A stretch of DNA of 64,000 bases from Akkermansiaceae bacterium (GTDB taxonomy: Bacteria; Verrucomicrobiota; Verrucomicrobiia; Verrucomicrobiales; Akkermansiaceae): NCBI GenBank assembly GCA_013041925.1, contig JABDRB010000012.1, forward strand, positions 62,001-126,000. The letters run 5' to 3'. The stretch's first letter is position 1; each line of letters starts with the position of its first letter. This document shows positions 1 through 7,718 of this stretch, in pieces. The notes beneath the pieces were generated by a model, which saw nothing but the letters and a program-made list of their open reading frames with translations, was not told where the DNA came from and searched no databases. A program made the position numbers and the translations under genes.

Positions 1-6
1 AGCAAT

Positions 7-945
7 ATGGTGCGGATCATCCAGAACCTGAACGAAATCAAGACCGTGACCCAGCCGATCCACTTGGCATTGGGGGTTTTTGATGGGGTGCATATCGGTC
101 ACCAGGCGGTTATTCGCTCGGTGGTGGCCGCGGCCAAAGCTGATGGCGGCGTCGCCGGCGTGTTAACCTTTGACCCCCATCCCATCCAGGTCTTGGCACC
201 CGACGTGGCTCCTAAAAGAATCCTCGCATCCCTCAATCATAAAAGGGACCTCCTGGACACCCTCGGGGTGGATGTGATGCTCGTTCTTCCCTTCACTCAG
301 GAGCTCGCCCACGAGGAGCCTGAGATGTTTCTGGAGAGATTGTTACAAGCCTGCAACCACCTTCAAACGTTAGCCATTGGTGAAGATTGGAAGTTTGGTA
401 ATCAACGGCGCGGTAATGTCTCGTTACTCAGGGAGTTCGGACTCGCAAACGATATTCATATCCATTCCCACGGTGCTGTCATGTTAGGTGGCGAGCGGGT
501 GAGCAGCACCCGTATCCGACAGGCGATACGCGATGGGGAAATGCAAGCCGCGGCGGCGATGTTGGGTCGGGATTACACGGTTCTTGGGACGGTTATCGAG
601 GGGCGTCGACTCGGGCGCACGCTTGGGTTTCCAACCGCCAACCTCAAAGTCTACAACGAGCAGCTTCCCCGCGACGGGGTCTGGGCGGTGATGGTGACAC
701 TGGAAAACGGGCAGATCTATGGAGGCGCGGGTAACCTCGGTAAACGACCCACGGTCGAGGGCTCCGACGCTAAACGCATGTTGGAGATCCACCTCATCGG
801 CTTCACCGGTGACCTTTACGGGACCGACATGGAGGTGCGATTTGTTGAGTTTGTCCGGGCTGAACAGAAGTTTAATTCTCTGGATGAACTTCAGCATCAG
901 ATCCGTGAAGACGTCGCATTCTGCCGAAACCTCTGCACATCCTGA
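7..945 (+). CDS. ribF: bifunctional riboflavin kinase / FAD synthetase
   Basis: Makes FMN from riboflavin and then FAD from FMN in the cytoplasm. The 312-residue length is normal for RibF. The N-terminal nucleotidyltransferase half shows GVFDGVHIGH at residues 23-32, whose HxGH is the adenylyltransferase signature, and SSTRIRQAI near residue 165. The C-terminal flavokinase half has GRTLGFPTANL near residue 203, with the conserved PTAN. The ATG lies six bases from the window edge, so its leader cannot be judged. A gap of about 90 bases separates it from mdh. Family assignment is very secure. Confidence 0.96.
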   Translation: MVRIIQNLNEIKTVTQPIHLALGVFDGVHIGHQAVIRSVVAAAKADGGVAGVLTFDPHPIQVLAPDVAPKRILASLNHKRDLLDTLGVDVMLVLPFTQELAHEEPEMFLERLLQACNHLQTLAIGEDWKFGNQRRGNVSLLREFGLANDIHIHSHGAVMLGGERVSSTRIRQAIRDGEMQAAAAMLGRDYTVLGTVIEGRRLGRTLGFPTANLKVYNEQLPRDGVWAVMVTLENGQIYGGAGNLGKRPTVEGSDAKRMLEIHLIGFTGDLYGTDMEVRFVEFVRAEQKFNSLDELQHQIREDVAFCRNLCTS

Positions 946-1036
946 GAAAACGCAGATGTGAGGTGATATCAGTTTGACCATCACAGGAAGCTGTGGCAAT
1001 GCGTGTGCGACTTAAACCGTCACAACAAAATACATT

Positions 1037-2020
1037 ATGAAACCACCTATCACTGTTTCAGTTACAGGTGCAGCCGGTCAGATCGGCTATGCACTCCTCT
1101 TCCGTATCGCATCTGGTGCCATGTTTGGCCCTGACCAACCCGTTAACCTTCGCTTGATCGAGATCGAGCCAGGCATGAAAGCGCTCCAGGGTGTTATCAT
1201 GGAACTTGACGACTGTGCGTTCCCATTGTTGAACGACATCGCCGCTACCTGCGACCTCGATGAAGGATTCAAGGGGGCGAACTGGGCACTGCTCGTCGGT
1301 TCCGTTCCTCGTGGCCCAGGCATGGAGCGTGGTGACCTGCTTAAGGTCAACGGTGGTATCTTCACCGGCCAAGGAAAAGCCATCGCCGCTAACGCCGCTG
1401 ATGACGTCCGCGTGCTTGTTGTCGGTAACCCGTGCAACACCAACGCACTCATCGCCATGAACAATGCCGAGGGCGTGCCAAACGACCGCTTCTTCGCCAT
1501 GACTCGCCTCGACGAAAATCGTGCCAAGTCACAACTCGCAGAAAAAGCAGGATGCCACAACAGCGACATCACCAATATGTGTATCTGGGGTAACCACTCC
1601 GCGACACAATATCCTGACTACACCAACGCCAAGATCAATGGCAAGCCCGTCTCCGAGGTCATCACGGACGAAGAGTGGCTTCAAGGTGAGTTCATCAAGA
1701 CCGTGCAGCAGCGCGGTGCCGCTATCATTAAAGCCCGTGGCGCATCATCCGCCGCTTCTGCCGCCAATGGTGTGGTCGATACCGTCCGCAGCCTGACCAC
1801 TCCTACACCTGAGGGTGACTGGACCAGCGTCGCTGTCTGTTCGGATGGATCTTACGGTATCGATGCCGGCCTGATTGCCTCCATGCCGATCAAGGTGGAC
1901 GCGGAAGGCCGTTGGGACGTTGTCCCAGGTGTTGAGCTCGACGCGTTCTCACGTGAGAAAGTCGACGCCACCGTGCAAGAGCTTCGTGAAGAGCTTGAGG
2001 CGGTAGCTGACCTTATCTAA
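1037..2020 (+). CDS. mdh: malate dehydrogenase
   Basis: NAD-dependent interconversion of malate and oxaloacetate in the TCA cycle. The protein has 327 residues, the usual length of the cytosolic-type (group 1) enzymes. The dinucleotide-binding loop GAAGQIG is at residues 11-17. The mobile loop with its substrate arginines is in [14 protein letters not shown], the second arginine region is [12 protein letters not shown], and the catalytic histidine is in [10 protein letters not shown] near residue 187. It has its own strong terminator 26 bases downstream, so it is probably monocistronic. The ATG is preceded by an A-rich stretch without a Shine-Dalgarno motif. Confidence 0.97.
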   Translation: MKPPITVSVTGAAGQIGYALLFRIASGAMFGPDQPVNLRLIEIEPGMKALQGVIMELDDCAFPLLNDIAATCDLDEGFKGANWALLVGSVPRGPGMERGDLLKVNGGIFTGQGKAIAANAADDVRVLVVGNPCNTNALIAMNNAEGVPNDRFFAMTRLDENRAKSQLAEKAGCHNSDITNMCIWGNHSATQYPDYTNAKINGKPVSEVITDEEWLQGEFIKTVQQRGAAIIKARGASSAASAANGVVDTVRSLTTPTPEGDWTSVAVCSDGSYGIDAGLIASMPIKVDAEGRWDVVPGVELDAFSREKVDATVQELREELEAVADLI

Positions 2021-2045
2021 TAGGATTGAGAAATAATTCACCCAG

Positions 2046-2082
2046 CGCGGGGTTGCCTTTTTCAGGTGACCCCGCGTTTTTT
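2046..2082 (+). terminator. rho-independent terminator of mdh
   Basis: A perfect 8-bp stem (CGCGGGGT at 2046-2053 with ACCCCGCG at 2069-2076) is followed directly by six T residues. It sits just past the mdh stop codon. Confidence 0.9.
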
Positions 2083-2250
2083 ATGGAGTGCGGTGGCTTG
2101 ACACCGCTTTGTGGTGGGGGCGGGGCTTGACCCGCGTGGGGGGGGCGAAGAATCAGGTATTCATCGTGCAAGGGCGAGGGATCCCACGTTGAATGGTGTG
2201 TGATATGATCGGCGGAGAAAAGCTCCGTCAACCCGGAGCACTCCATGTGT

Positions 2251-2472
2251 CTAACGGTTCACGTAAATAATGTCCACCGGGCAGCCTTCTTCGGCTTTTT
2301 CAAGGTCTTCTAGGTCCTCGTCAAAGCCTTCAGTAATTTGAAAGACACCTTGTTGGCTCGATCCGATAAGTTGGGCCAAGCCTTCGTCATCCATTTCGAA
2401 ATACTGGGGTGCGACATCGGCACACAGTTTGCAGCCGATGCACTCGGGTTTTTTATGACGGATGCGGATCAT
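2251..2472 (-). CDS. single-cluster [4Fe-4S] ferredoxin
   Basis: A 73-residue electron-transfer protein. CIGCKLC supplies Cys11, Cys14 and Cys17, and Cys64 sits in the terminal CPVDII motif, so four cysteines can ligate one [4Fe-4S] cluster. The middle and end are strongly acidic, as in single-cluster ferredoxins. It begins 30 bases after the stop of the U32 family gene on the same strand, so the two are probably one transcript. The U32 protein is therefore its most likely partner (inference from position). Confidence 0.88.
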   Translation of the reverse strand: MIRIRHKKPECIGCKLCADVAPQYFEMDDEGLAQLIGSSQQGVFQITEGFDEDLEDLEKAEEGCPVDIIYVNR

Positions 2473-2502
2473 CGCGAGTTGGGTGTGTGGGATGATGACG
2501 GC

Positions 2503-3783
2503 TTAAGCATCAACCACCTTGTATAGCTTGTCGTTCATGCGGATTTTCCCTTCGATGCCTAGAGTGATGGTTTGCCCGTTTTGACAAGTATCAGCAGCAA
2601 GCATGTTGCCATCGTCTTGAAGGACACGCATTTCCCCCACCTTGGCTTCAATGACACCGGTGGTCTCACCAATGACAAGGAGGTCATCGCCATGGTTCAA
2701 AGTTGTTGCCGACGAGCGAATCTCGATGACACCCGCCTTGCGGTAGGCGTGGGCAACGTTCCCCACGAGCACCTTACGGCGTTTCGATTTGTTACCGTAG
2801 TCGGCCGACCACCCTTGTTCGCGGCCCAGGTAGTAGCCGCTGGATAGTCCACGGTTATAGACACCCTCGAGTTGCGGGTAGAGTGACTTCACAAACGCCT
2901 TGTTAAACGTGCCTGCGTGCACGGCATCGATCGCCTTGCGGTAGGCACGCACCACGGTGGCGACATATTCGGGGCTGCGACCACGCCCTTCGATCTTGAG
3001 CACCTTGACACCTGCTCCGAGAAACTGGTCCATGAAATCGAGTGTCGCGATATCGTTTGGGCTCATCACGAAGTTGTTATCGACCTTAAGTTGTTTTCCT
3101 GTTTCGGCATCGGTGACGAGGTATTCCTTGCGGCAGTTCTGTTCGCAGGCGCCGCGGTTCGCCGATGCATTGGAGGTGAACAGGCTCATGCCACATCGAC
3201 CCGACACCGCAATGCAGAGGGCTCCGTGAGCAAAGGCCTCGATCTCCATTTCCCGACCGTCACGGCCGACCAGTCCCTGTTGTTGGATTTTGTCATAAAT
3301 CGATTTGATCATCTTGAGGTTCAGCTCGCGTGCGAGCACAACACGATCGCAGTAGGGGGCGTAGAATTGGACGGACTCGAAGTTGGAGAGGGAGAGTTGA
3401 GTGGATAAGTGCACTTCCAAGCCAAGCTCGTTGGCCATCTGCACGGCGGCCATATCGGAGAGGATCACGCCGTCGACGTTTTCCTCTGCGGCCGTTTTAA
3501 GCATTTTTCGGCAAATGTTCAGGTCATGTTCATAGAGCAGCGTGTTGAGTGTGAGGTATCCCTTGACGCCCCCCTCGTGCAGGCGACGCATGATTTCTTT
3601 TAGATCCGGCACATTAAACGAGCGCCGGGCACGGGCACGCATGTTGAGCTGGGCGAGGCCAAAGTAGACGGCGTCAGCCCCGTTATCGATGGCTGCTTGC
3701 AACGATGGGAAACAGCCAGCAGGCGCGAGCAGTTCAGTTTCGAGTAGGGGGTGGTGGGAGGAATCGGACACGGAATCGGGCAC
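2503..3783 (-). CDS. U32 peptidase-family protein (TrhP/RlhA-like RNA hydroxylation family)
   Basis: A 426-residue protein of the U32 collagenase-like family. It has an N-terminal TIM-barrel start ([26 protein letters not shown] begins near residue 16) and the family signature [19 protein letters not shown] near residue 183, followed by further cysteines in [12 protein letters not shown]. Characterised relatives in E. coli hydroxylate uridine 34 of tRNA (TrhP) or C2501 of 23S rRNA (RlhA) rather than cutting protein. The adjoining ferredoxin fits a redox/Fe-S role better than proteolysis (inference). Which RNA is modified cannot be told from the sequence. The C-terminal ~80 residues resemble the beta-barrel domain of these proteins. 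Confidence 0.85.
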   Translation of the reverse strand: MPDSVSDSSHHPLLETELLAPAGCFPSLQAAIDNGADAVYFGLAQLNMRARARRSFNVPDLKEIMRRLHEGGVKGYLTLNTLLYEHDLNICRKMLKTAAEENVDGVILSDMAAVQMANELGLEVHLSTQLSLSNFESVQFYAPYCDRVVLARELNLKMIKSIYDKIQQQGLVGRDGREMEIEAFAHGALCIAVSGRCGMSLFTSNASANRGACEQNCRKEYLVTDAETGKQLKVDNNFVMSPNDIATLDFMDQFLGAGVKVLKIEGRGRSPEYVATVVRAYRKAIDAVHAGTFNKAFVKSLYPQLEGVYNRGLSSGYYLGREQGWSADYGNKSKRRKVLVGNVAHAYRKAGVIEIRSSATTLNHGDDLLVIGETTGVIEAKVGEMRVLQDDGNMLAADTCQNGQTITLGIEGKIRMNDKLYKVVDA

Positions 3784-3955
3784 AGGATGGGATGGAGTGG
3801 ATGGTTAAAATGCTGATCGGGTGGAGCTGCGGAGCATCGCTTGCCGCGGCAACGCTCACCGTGCTAGGCAAATCACGCAACTCTGAAAAGAACATTGTGT
3901 CGCGATTTCCGCATAATGCTTGCTTACTCATCACAATAAACGTATCAATTTTTGC

Positions 3956-4531
3956 ATGAAATTCGCCTGTTTCCTCCTCCTGGCCGTGACCTTGGCCGGC
4001 GGGATCTCGCGTGCGGATCAGATGAGGGTCGCCACCGTGAATGTGCGGCAGATCTTTGATGCGTGGAACGACTCGATCCAGTCCCAGGAAACGTTCAAAC
4101 AAGCGAAGAAGGCACTTGATCAGGAAAATAGCGATCGTCTGGCGGTGATCAAGCAGCATCAGATCGCGCGCACTAAACTGCATCAGGAATTTAAGGCAAA
4201 CCATGCCAGCATGAGTGATGCCGAGAAAAATAAGCTCGATGCTCGTTACCGTAGCCTCGGTAGGGACGCAACAGCGCTCGAACAAGACCGACTCGATTTT
4301 TTGAAGAAAGGCGAACGTGAATGGGCACGCGCCATTTCCAGCGAGTCGAAACTCATCCTCGATCGTATCCATCAGGCGGTGCAGGTCTACGCACTTGAAA
4401 AAAAATACCAGATGGTCGTCGAATCGGGAGGGCAGACAACACGTGACCTGCCACTCTTCGTCCATCTCGCGGGAGCCGTGGACATCACCAGTGACGTGAT
4501 TGATCGACTCAATCAACCCAAGGAAAACTAA
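3956..4531 (+). CDS. OmpH/Skp-family periplasmic chaperone
   Basis: A predicted periplasmic holdase for outer-membrane proteins, 191 residues. An upstream in-frame ATG at 3920 exists, but the ATG at 3956 begins a clean signal peptide (MKFACFLLLAVTLAGGISRA), so I chose it. The mature protein starts with the typical Skp strand MRVATVNVRQIFDAW, followed by a long charged coiled-coil region (about residues 45-150) and a C-terminal strand YQMVVESGG. It lies 22 bases upstream of lpxD, the usual skp-lpxD order of the outer-membrane biogenesis cluster; bamA is not in view. Confidence 0.85.
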   Translation: MKFACFLLLAVTLAGGISRADQMRVATVNVRQIFDAWNDSIQSQETFKQAKKALDQENSDRLAVIKQHQIARTKLHQEFKANHASMSDAEKNKLDARYRSLGRDATALEQDRLDFLKKGEREWARAISSESKLILDRIHQAVQVYALEKKYQMVVESGGQTTRDLPLFVHLAGAVDITSDVIDRLNQPKEN

Positions 4532-4553
4532 TCACGATATCGACCCATACGCT

Positions 4554-5594
4554 ATGAAACTGACACTTGATGAAATCGTTACCCTGACCGGAGGCACGCT
4601 TGTCCGCCCAGGTTCCGCCACTTTAATCACCGGGCTGGCATCACTCGATGAAGCATGCGCAGAAGATGTCTCGTTTCTCGGGAACGAGAAGTATTATAAG
4701 GAATTTTTGCAAACGGCGGCCGCTGTCGTCTTGATCCCGCCCGATGTGCCCGAGCAACCCGCCGAGTCCGCTCTCATCGAGGTGGCCAACCCCTCACTCG
4801 CCTTCGGCGAAATGGTAAAACATTTTGTCAAAAAACGCCAAGCATTCACCCCCGGCGTGCACCCCGCCGCACATGTCGCCGACAATGTCACATTCGATCC
4901 CTCCCAGGTCTGTATCAAACCTGGTGCCGTGGTTGAATCCGGCGCCCACATCGGCGCCGGCACCGAGATCGGCCCCGGCGCCGTGGTCGGCACCGACGTG
5001 CGCATCGGCGAGGATTGCACCCTCTATGCCAATGTCACGGTGCGCGAAGGCTGCATCATCGGTAACCGTGTGACACTCCACTCAGGCTGCGTCATCGGCT
5101 CCGATGGCTACGGCTATGAACTCGTCGACGGAAGGCACCAAAAAATCGACCAAGTCGGCATCGTGCTTCTCGAAGATGATGTGGAAATTGGCGCCAACAG
5201 CACCGTGGACCGCGCCCGATTTGGTAAAACGCTCATCGGGGAGGGGACCAAGGTCGATAACCTCGTGCAGATCGGTCACAATGCCCAGGTCGGTAAACAC
5301 TGCCTGGCCGTGGCTCAATGTGGAATTTCCGGTAGTACCCACCTGGGCGATTACGTGACGATGGCGGCTAAGTCCGGCTGTGTCGGGCATATTAAAATAG
5401 GCGATCATGCCGTGCTCACGGCCAAGGCGGCCGCGATGGGTGACCTCGAAGGCGGGCAGGTCTATATGGGGATGCCAGCACGACCCATGCGTGAGACACT
5501 CAAGAGCAAAGCCCGTATCGCGCGCCTGCCGAAATTAATGGCCGAGGTCAAGGAGATGCGGCGCAAACTCGATCAGCTTAATCCGGCATCGTAA
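4554..5594 (+). CDS. lpxD: UDP-3-O-acylglucosamine N-acyltransferase
   Basis: Third step of lipid A synthesis: transfers a hydroxyacyl chain from ACP to the 2-amino group of UDP-3-O-acylglucosamine. With the ATG at 4554 (MKLTLDEIVTLTGGTL) the protein has 346 residues, the family norm; the reading frame opens further upstream but that part overlaps skp. The N-terminal uridine-binding domain is followed by a left-handed beta-helix of hexapeptide repeats (many GAxIGxGTxIG units, residues ~100-300). The catalytic His is expected in the VQIGHNAQVGKH segment. Its presence implies a lipid A-bearing outer membrane. Confidence 0.95.
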   Translation: MKLTLDEIVTLTGGTLVRPGSATLITGLASLDEACAEDVSFLGNEKYYKEFLQTAAAVVLIPPDVPEQPAESALIEVANPSLAFGEMVKHFVKKRQAFTPGVHPAAHVADNVTFDPSQVCIKPGAVVESGAHIGAGTEIGPGAVVGTDVRIGEDCTLYANVTVREGCIIGNRVTLHSGCVIGSDGYGYELVDGRHQKIDQVGIVLLEDDVEIGANSTVDRARFGKTLIGEGTKVDNLVQIGHNAQVGKHCLAVAQCGISGSTHLGDYVTMAAKSGCVGHIKIGDHAVLTAKAAAMGDLEGGQVYMGMPARPMRETLKSKARIARLPKLMAEVKEMRRKLDQLNPAS

Positions 5595-5632
5595 ATAGGG
5601 GGGGGGGATTGTGTGGCGATTAAACGAGGCGC

Positions 5633-5702
5633 TTTTTTGATCCGCAAACGGGCAGCCATGGGACGCCATTTTTCCACACCCTCCGCATGCGAGGATCAAA
5701 AA
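5633..5702. repeat. long-spaced inverted repeat in the lpxD-DUF6941 spacer
   Basis: TTTTTTGATCC (5633-5643) is matched in inverse by GGATCAAAAA (5693-5702) across a 49-base gap. It lies in the 230-bp non-coding stretch after lpxD. It may be a weak bidirectional terminator or a structured leader of the next gene. A similar TTTTTTGA(T/C)CG arm pair occurs downstream of dnaK at 53760-53791. Confidence 0.4.
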
Positions 5703-5824
5703 GGATCAATCGACATGGTTTCCGCCTCCTTGCTTGCGTTTTGATGAGGATTCTCCATTTTATGGGTGGACTCAAAATGAATTTAGGGGCAAACAAGGCG
5801 TGCCTTCATTAAGGCCACTGACCC

Positions 5825-6247
5825 ATGGATATTCAAATTGCTACTCTTTGTGACTTCGCCGCTGACTACAACGGCAAGTTGGTTGTTTCTGGAACGATTG
5901 ACGTGCTTGCCGCTCCGGCTCTTCCCGTCGTGCAGCCTCACAGCTGCCTCGCTATGCGCCTCTGCATCACCCCCGAGGACAACGGCCCCCATAAGTTCTC
6001 CGTCAACATCATCGATGGTGATGGTAAGTCGATTGACGAAAAAATGCCGATCGATGCCGATATGCCTGTCGAGCTCCCCGATGACGTTCCTTTTTTGCAC
6101 CGGAATCTGGTCTTGAATTTGCAAGGCCTCAAATTTGAAGAGACGGGGGTTTATTTCATTGATATCAGCATCGACGATGAACTCATCCAGCGCCTGCCAC
6201 TTCGTATCGTGCAGGTCGACCCTAAACAACAGCAAGCTCCAAAGTAA
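5825..6247 (+). CDS. DUF6941-like small protein of unknown function
   Basis: A 140-residue cytoplasmic protein with no signal peptide or membrane segment. The opening MDIQIATLCDFAADYNGKL and the following GTIDVL strand match the pattern I associate with the DUF6941 family of Planctomycetes and Verrucomicrobia; the middle looks like an all-beta sandwich (alternating hydrophobic strands at ~60-130). No catalytic motif is visible. It is followed 31 bases later by a short-chain dehydrogenase on the same strand and could be co-transcribed with it. No function should be assigned. Confidence 0.7.
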   Translation: MDIQIATLCDFAADYNGKLVVSGTIDVLAAPALPVVQPHSCLAMRLCITPEDNGPHKFSVNIIDGDGKSIDEKMPIDADMPVELPDDVPFLHRNLVLNLQGLKFEETGVYFIDISIDDELIQRLPLRIVQVDPKQQQAPK

Positions 6248-6278
6248 GCTTGTCGAAAAACTGCCCGATTTTTAGGCC

Positions 6279-7085
6279 ATGGAGACCCCGCGAACCTACC
6301 ACTGCGCCCTGATTACGGGGGCGTCTTCCGGTCTCGGCGAGGAATACGCCCGCCAGCTGGCACCCGCCTGTGATGCCATCGTCCTCGTCGCCCGCCGTGG
6401 TCAGCTGCTGGAGGACTTATCAAACCAGTTGACCACAGAGTCACCTGGGACGGAGGTTTTTTGTGTCAGCTCTGATCTCACCAACGCCAACGACCGGGCC
6501 GAACTCATCAAAACATTGCAGTCATTGGGCATGGTGCCCGACCTGCTGGTGAATAATGCCGGCATGGGCGACTACGGGTCGTTTTCCAGCGCTGATTGGC
6601 CAAAGCTCGATGCCATGCTGCAGCTCAATATCACGGCACTCACCCATCTTTGCCACGCGCTTTTACCCGCGATGATCACTCGCGGCAAGGGAGCGGTCAT
6701 CAATGTCAGCTCGTTGGCCAGCGCGCTGCCGATGCCAGATTTTGCCGTTTACGCAGCAAGTAAAGCATACGTCACCAGCTTTTCCGATGCGCTGAGATCG
6801 GAGCTCGCTGCATTCAATATCCCCGTGCTTGCCGTTTGCCCCGGCCCGGTTCACACCCATTTTGGTGAAGTCGCCATGCGCGGCAACCAACTCAGTAGCC
6901 TCCCGTCACGCGAAGGCTTTTACACCAGCCGCGAAAAGGTGGTATCCCAATCCATCGACGCCCTGCTCGCCAACAAAGCCCGCGTCTATCCAAGCTGGAA
7001 AATAACCCTCTTGGCTGCCGGAATCTCGATCCTCCCCATGGCCGTCATCCGCACCCTTTTGGCCAATCGACGGGCTGACGCCTAA
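6279..7085 (+). CDS. short-chain dehydrogenase/reductase
   Basis: A 268-residue NAD(P)-dependent oxidoreductase of the classical SDR type. It has the cofactor loop TGASSGLG at residues 13-20, LLVNNAG for the NNAG motif, a catalytic serine in NVSSLAS, and YAASK with Tyr158 and Lys162. The C-terminal ~25 residues are hydrophobic (WKITLLAAGISILPMAVIRTLL), suggesting membrane association as in the DltE-like SDR group. The substrate cannot be deduced. No terminator is evident; the gene faces a 630-bp gap and then a gene on the opposite strand. Confidence 0.9.
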   Translation: METPRTYHCALITGASSGLGEEYARQLAPACDAIVLVARRGQLLEDLSNQLTTESPGTEVFCVSSDLTNANDRAELIKTLQSLGMVPDLLVNNAGMGDYGSFSSADWPKLDAMLQLNITALTHLCHALLPAMITRGKGAVINVSSLASALPMPDFAVYAASKAYVTSFSDALRSELAAFNIPVLAVCPGPVHTHFGEVAMRGNQLSSLPSREGFYTSREKVVSQSIDALLANKARVYPSWKITLLAAGISILPMAVIRTLLANRRADA

Positions 7086-7362
7086 GCTCGCCAGCTCTGA
7101 GGGGTGTGTGGGCGTCCCGCACGCACACACATCAGATAGATCCATGGCGTTTCTAATGTGGGACATTTTGACCCGTCTCCTTGCCTCGCACGTGGTCGCA
7201 TCATGCCTAGGCCTTTTTATCCAGCAAGCCGCTGAGCCGTTGACGGGATGCTCGTTGGATCCCATTTAAGAAGATCCTCCTCCGGCGAATAAGTCGGTAA
7301 AATGGCCATGAAAATGCCGCAATAAAGTGCCAGGTAGATAGGCGAGGGGATGCTAATGCGGC

Positions 7363-7526
7363 TGTGAATAACTTGTCAGTTCATGCTGGTTCAGATCATC
7401 TCTGTGTTTATTCGGGGTGGCGTTTGATTGTGAGTAACTTGTTAATAAGCTGTTGGTAAGTTGCTTTTGAATGCTGGCTAGGTTTGTTAATAAGCTGTGA
7501 ATAAGCTGTGATTAGCCTGTGGATAA
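7363..7526 (-). promoter_or_regulatory. array of DnaA-box-like 9-mers (candidate origin or DnaA-titration site)
   Basis: On the plus strand TGTGGATAA, the complement of the classical DnaA box TTATCCACA, occurs at 7518-7526. Variants lie at 7363 (TGTGAATAA), 7429 (TGTGAGTAA), 7440 (TGTTAATAA), 7451 (TGTTGGTAA), 7485 (TGTTAATAA), 7496 (TGTGAATAA) and 7507 (TGTGATTAG). All point the same way, and 7429/7440/7451 and 7485/7496/7507/7518 are spaced by exactly 11 bp, about one helical turn. The array lies in a 633-bp gap between two convergent genes, where no promoter is needed. The gene context is not one I recognise as a conserved origin neighbourhood. Confidence 0.7.
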
Positions 7527-7610
7527 GATGAGATCTCGGGCGCATCTTGGCGTGCATGATTGGGTCTGGGGCAACCTTACATGGACCCGTTCACTGCGCA
7601 TAGGTTGCTT

Positions 7611-7680
7611 ACGTTGATTTAGTCGTAATTCGTTTATTATGAACGATTATTGACTATAATAACACAAAAGACATCAACGT
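7611..7680. other. AT-rich tract bounded by an inverted repeat, next to the DnaA-box array
   Basis: ACGTTGAT (7611-7618) and ATCAACGT (7673-7680) form a perfect 8-bp inverted repeat around 54 bases with only 14 G/C. A smaller repeat TCGTT/AACGA (7630-7646) lies inside. The tract starts 84 bp from the consensus DnaA box. Its composition and placement resemble a DNA-unwinding element (inference). Confidence 0.5.
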
Positions 7681-7718
7681 GATGCTAGGTTGTTTAAAGC
7701 GCCGTTTTCTACGAGGTA

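Noticed and set aside
484-999. 171-codon minus-strand open frame opposite ribF
   Set aside because: It lies wholly antisense to a conserved gene and its translation has no recognisable domain; the third-codon bias of ribF produces such shadow frames.
2013-2246. 77-codon minus-strand frame after mdh
   Set aside because: It overlaps the mdh terminator, is rich in Pro/Gly, and has no family signature.
7620-7650. Possible dif (XerCD) site in the AT-rich tract
   Set aside because: TTATGAACGAT resembles a XerD arm, but the spacing to any XerC-like arm is 8 instead of 6 bases and the arm matches are partial.
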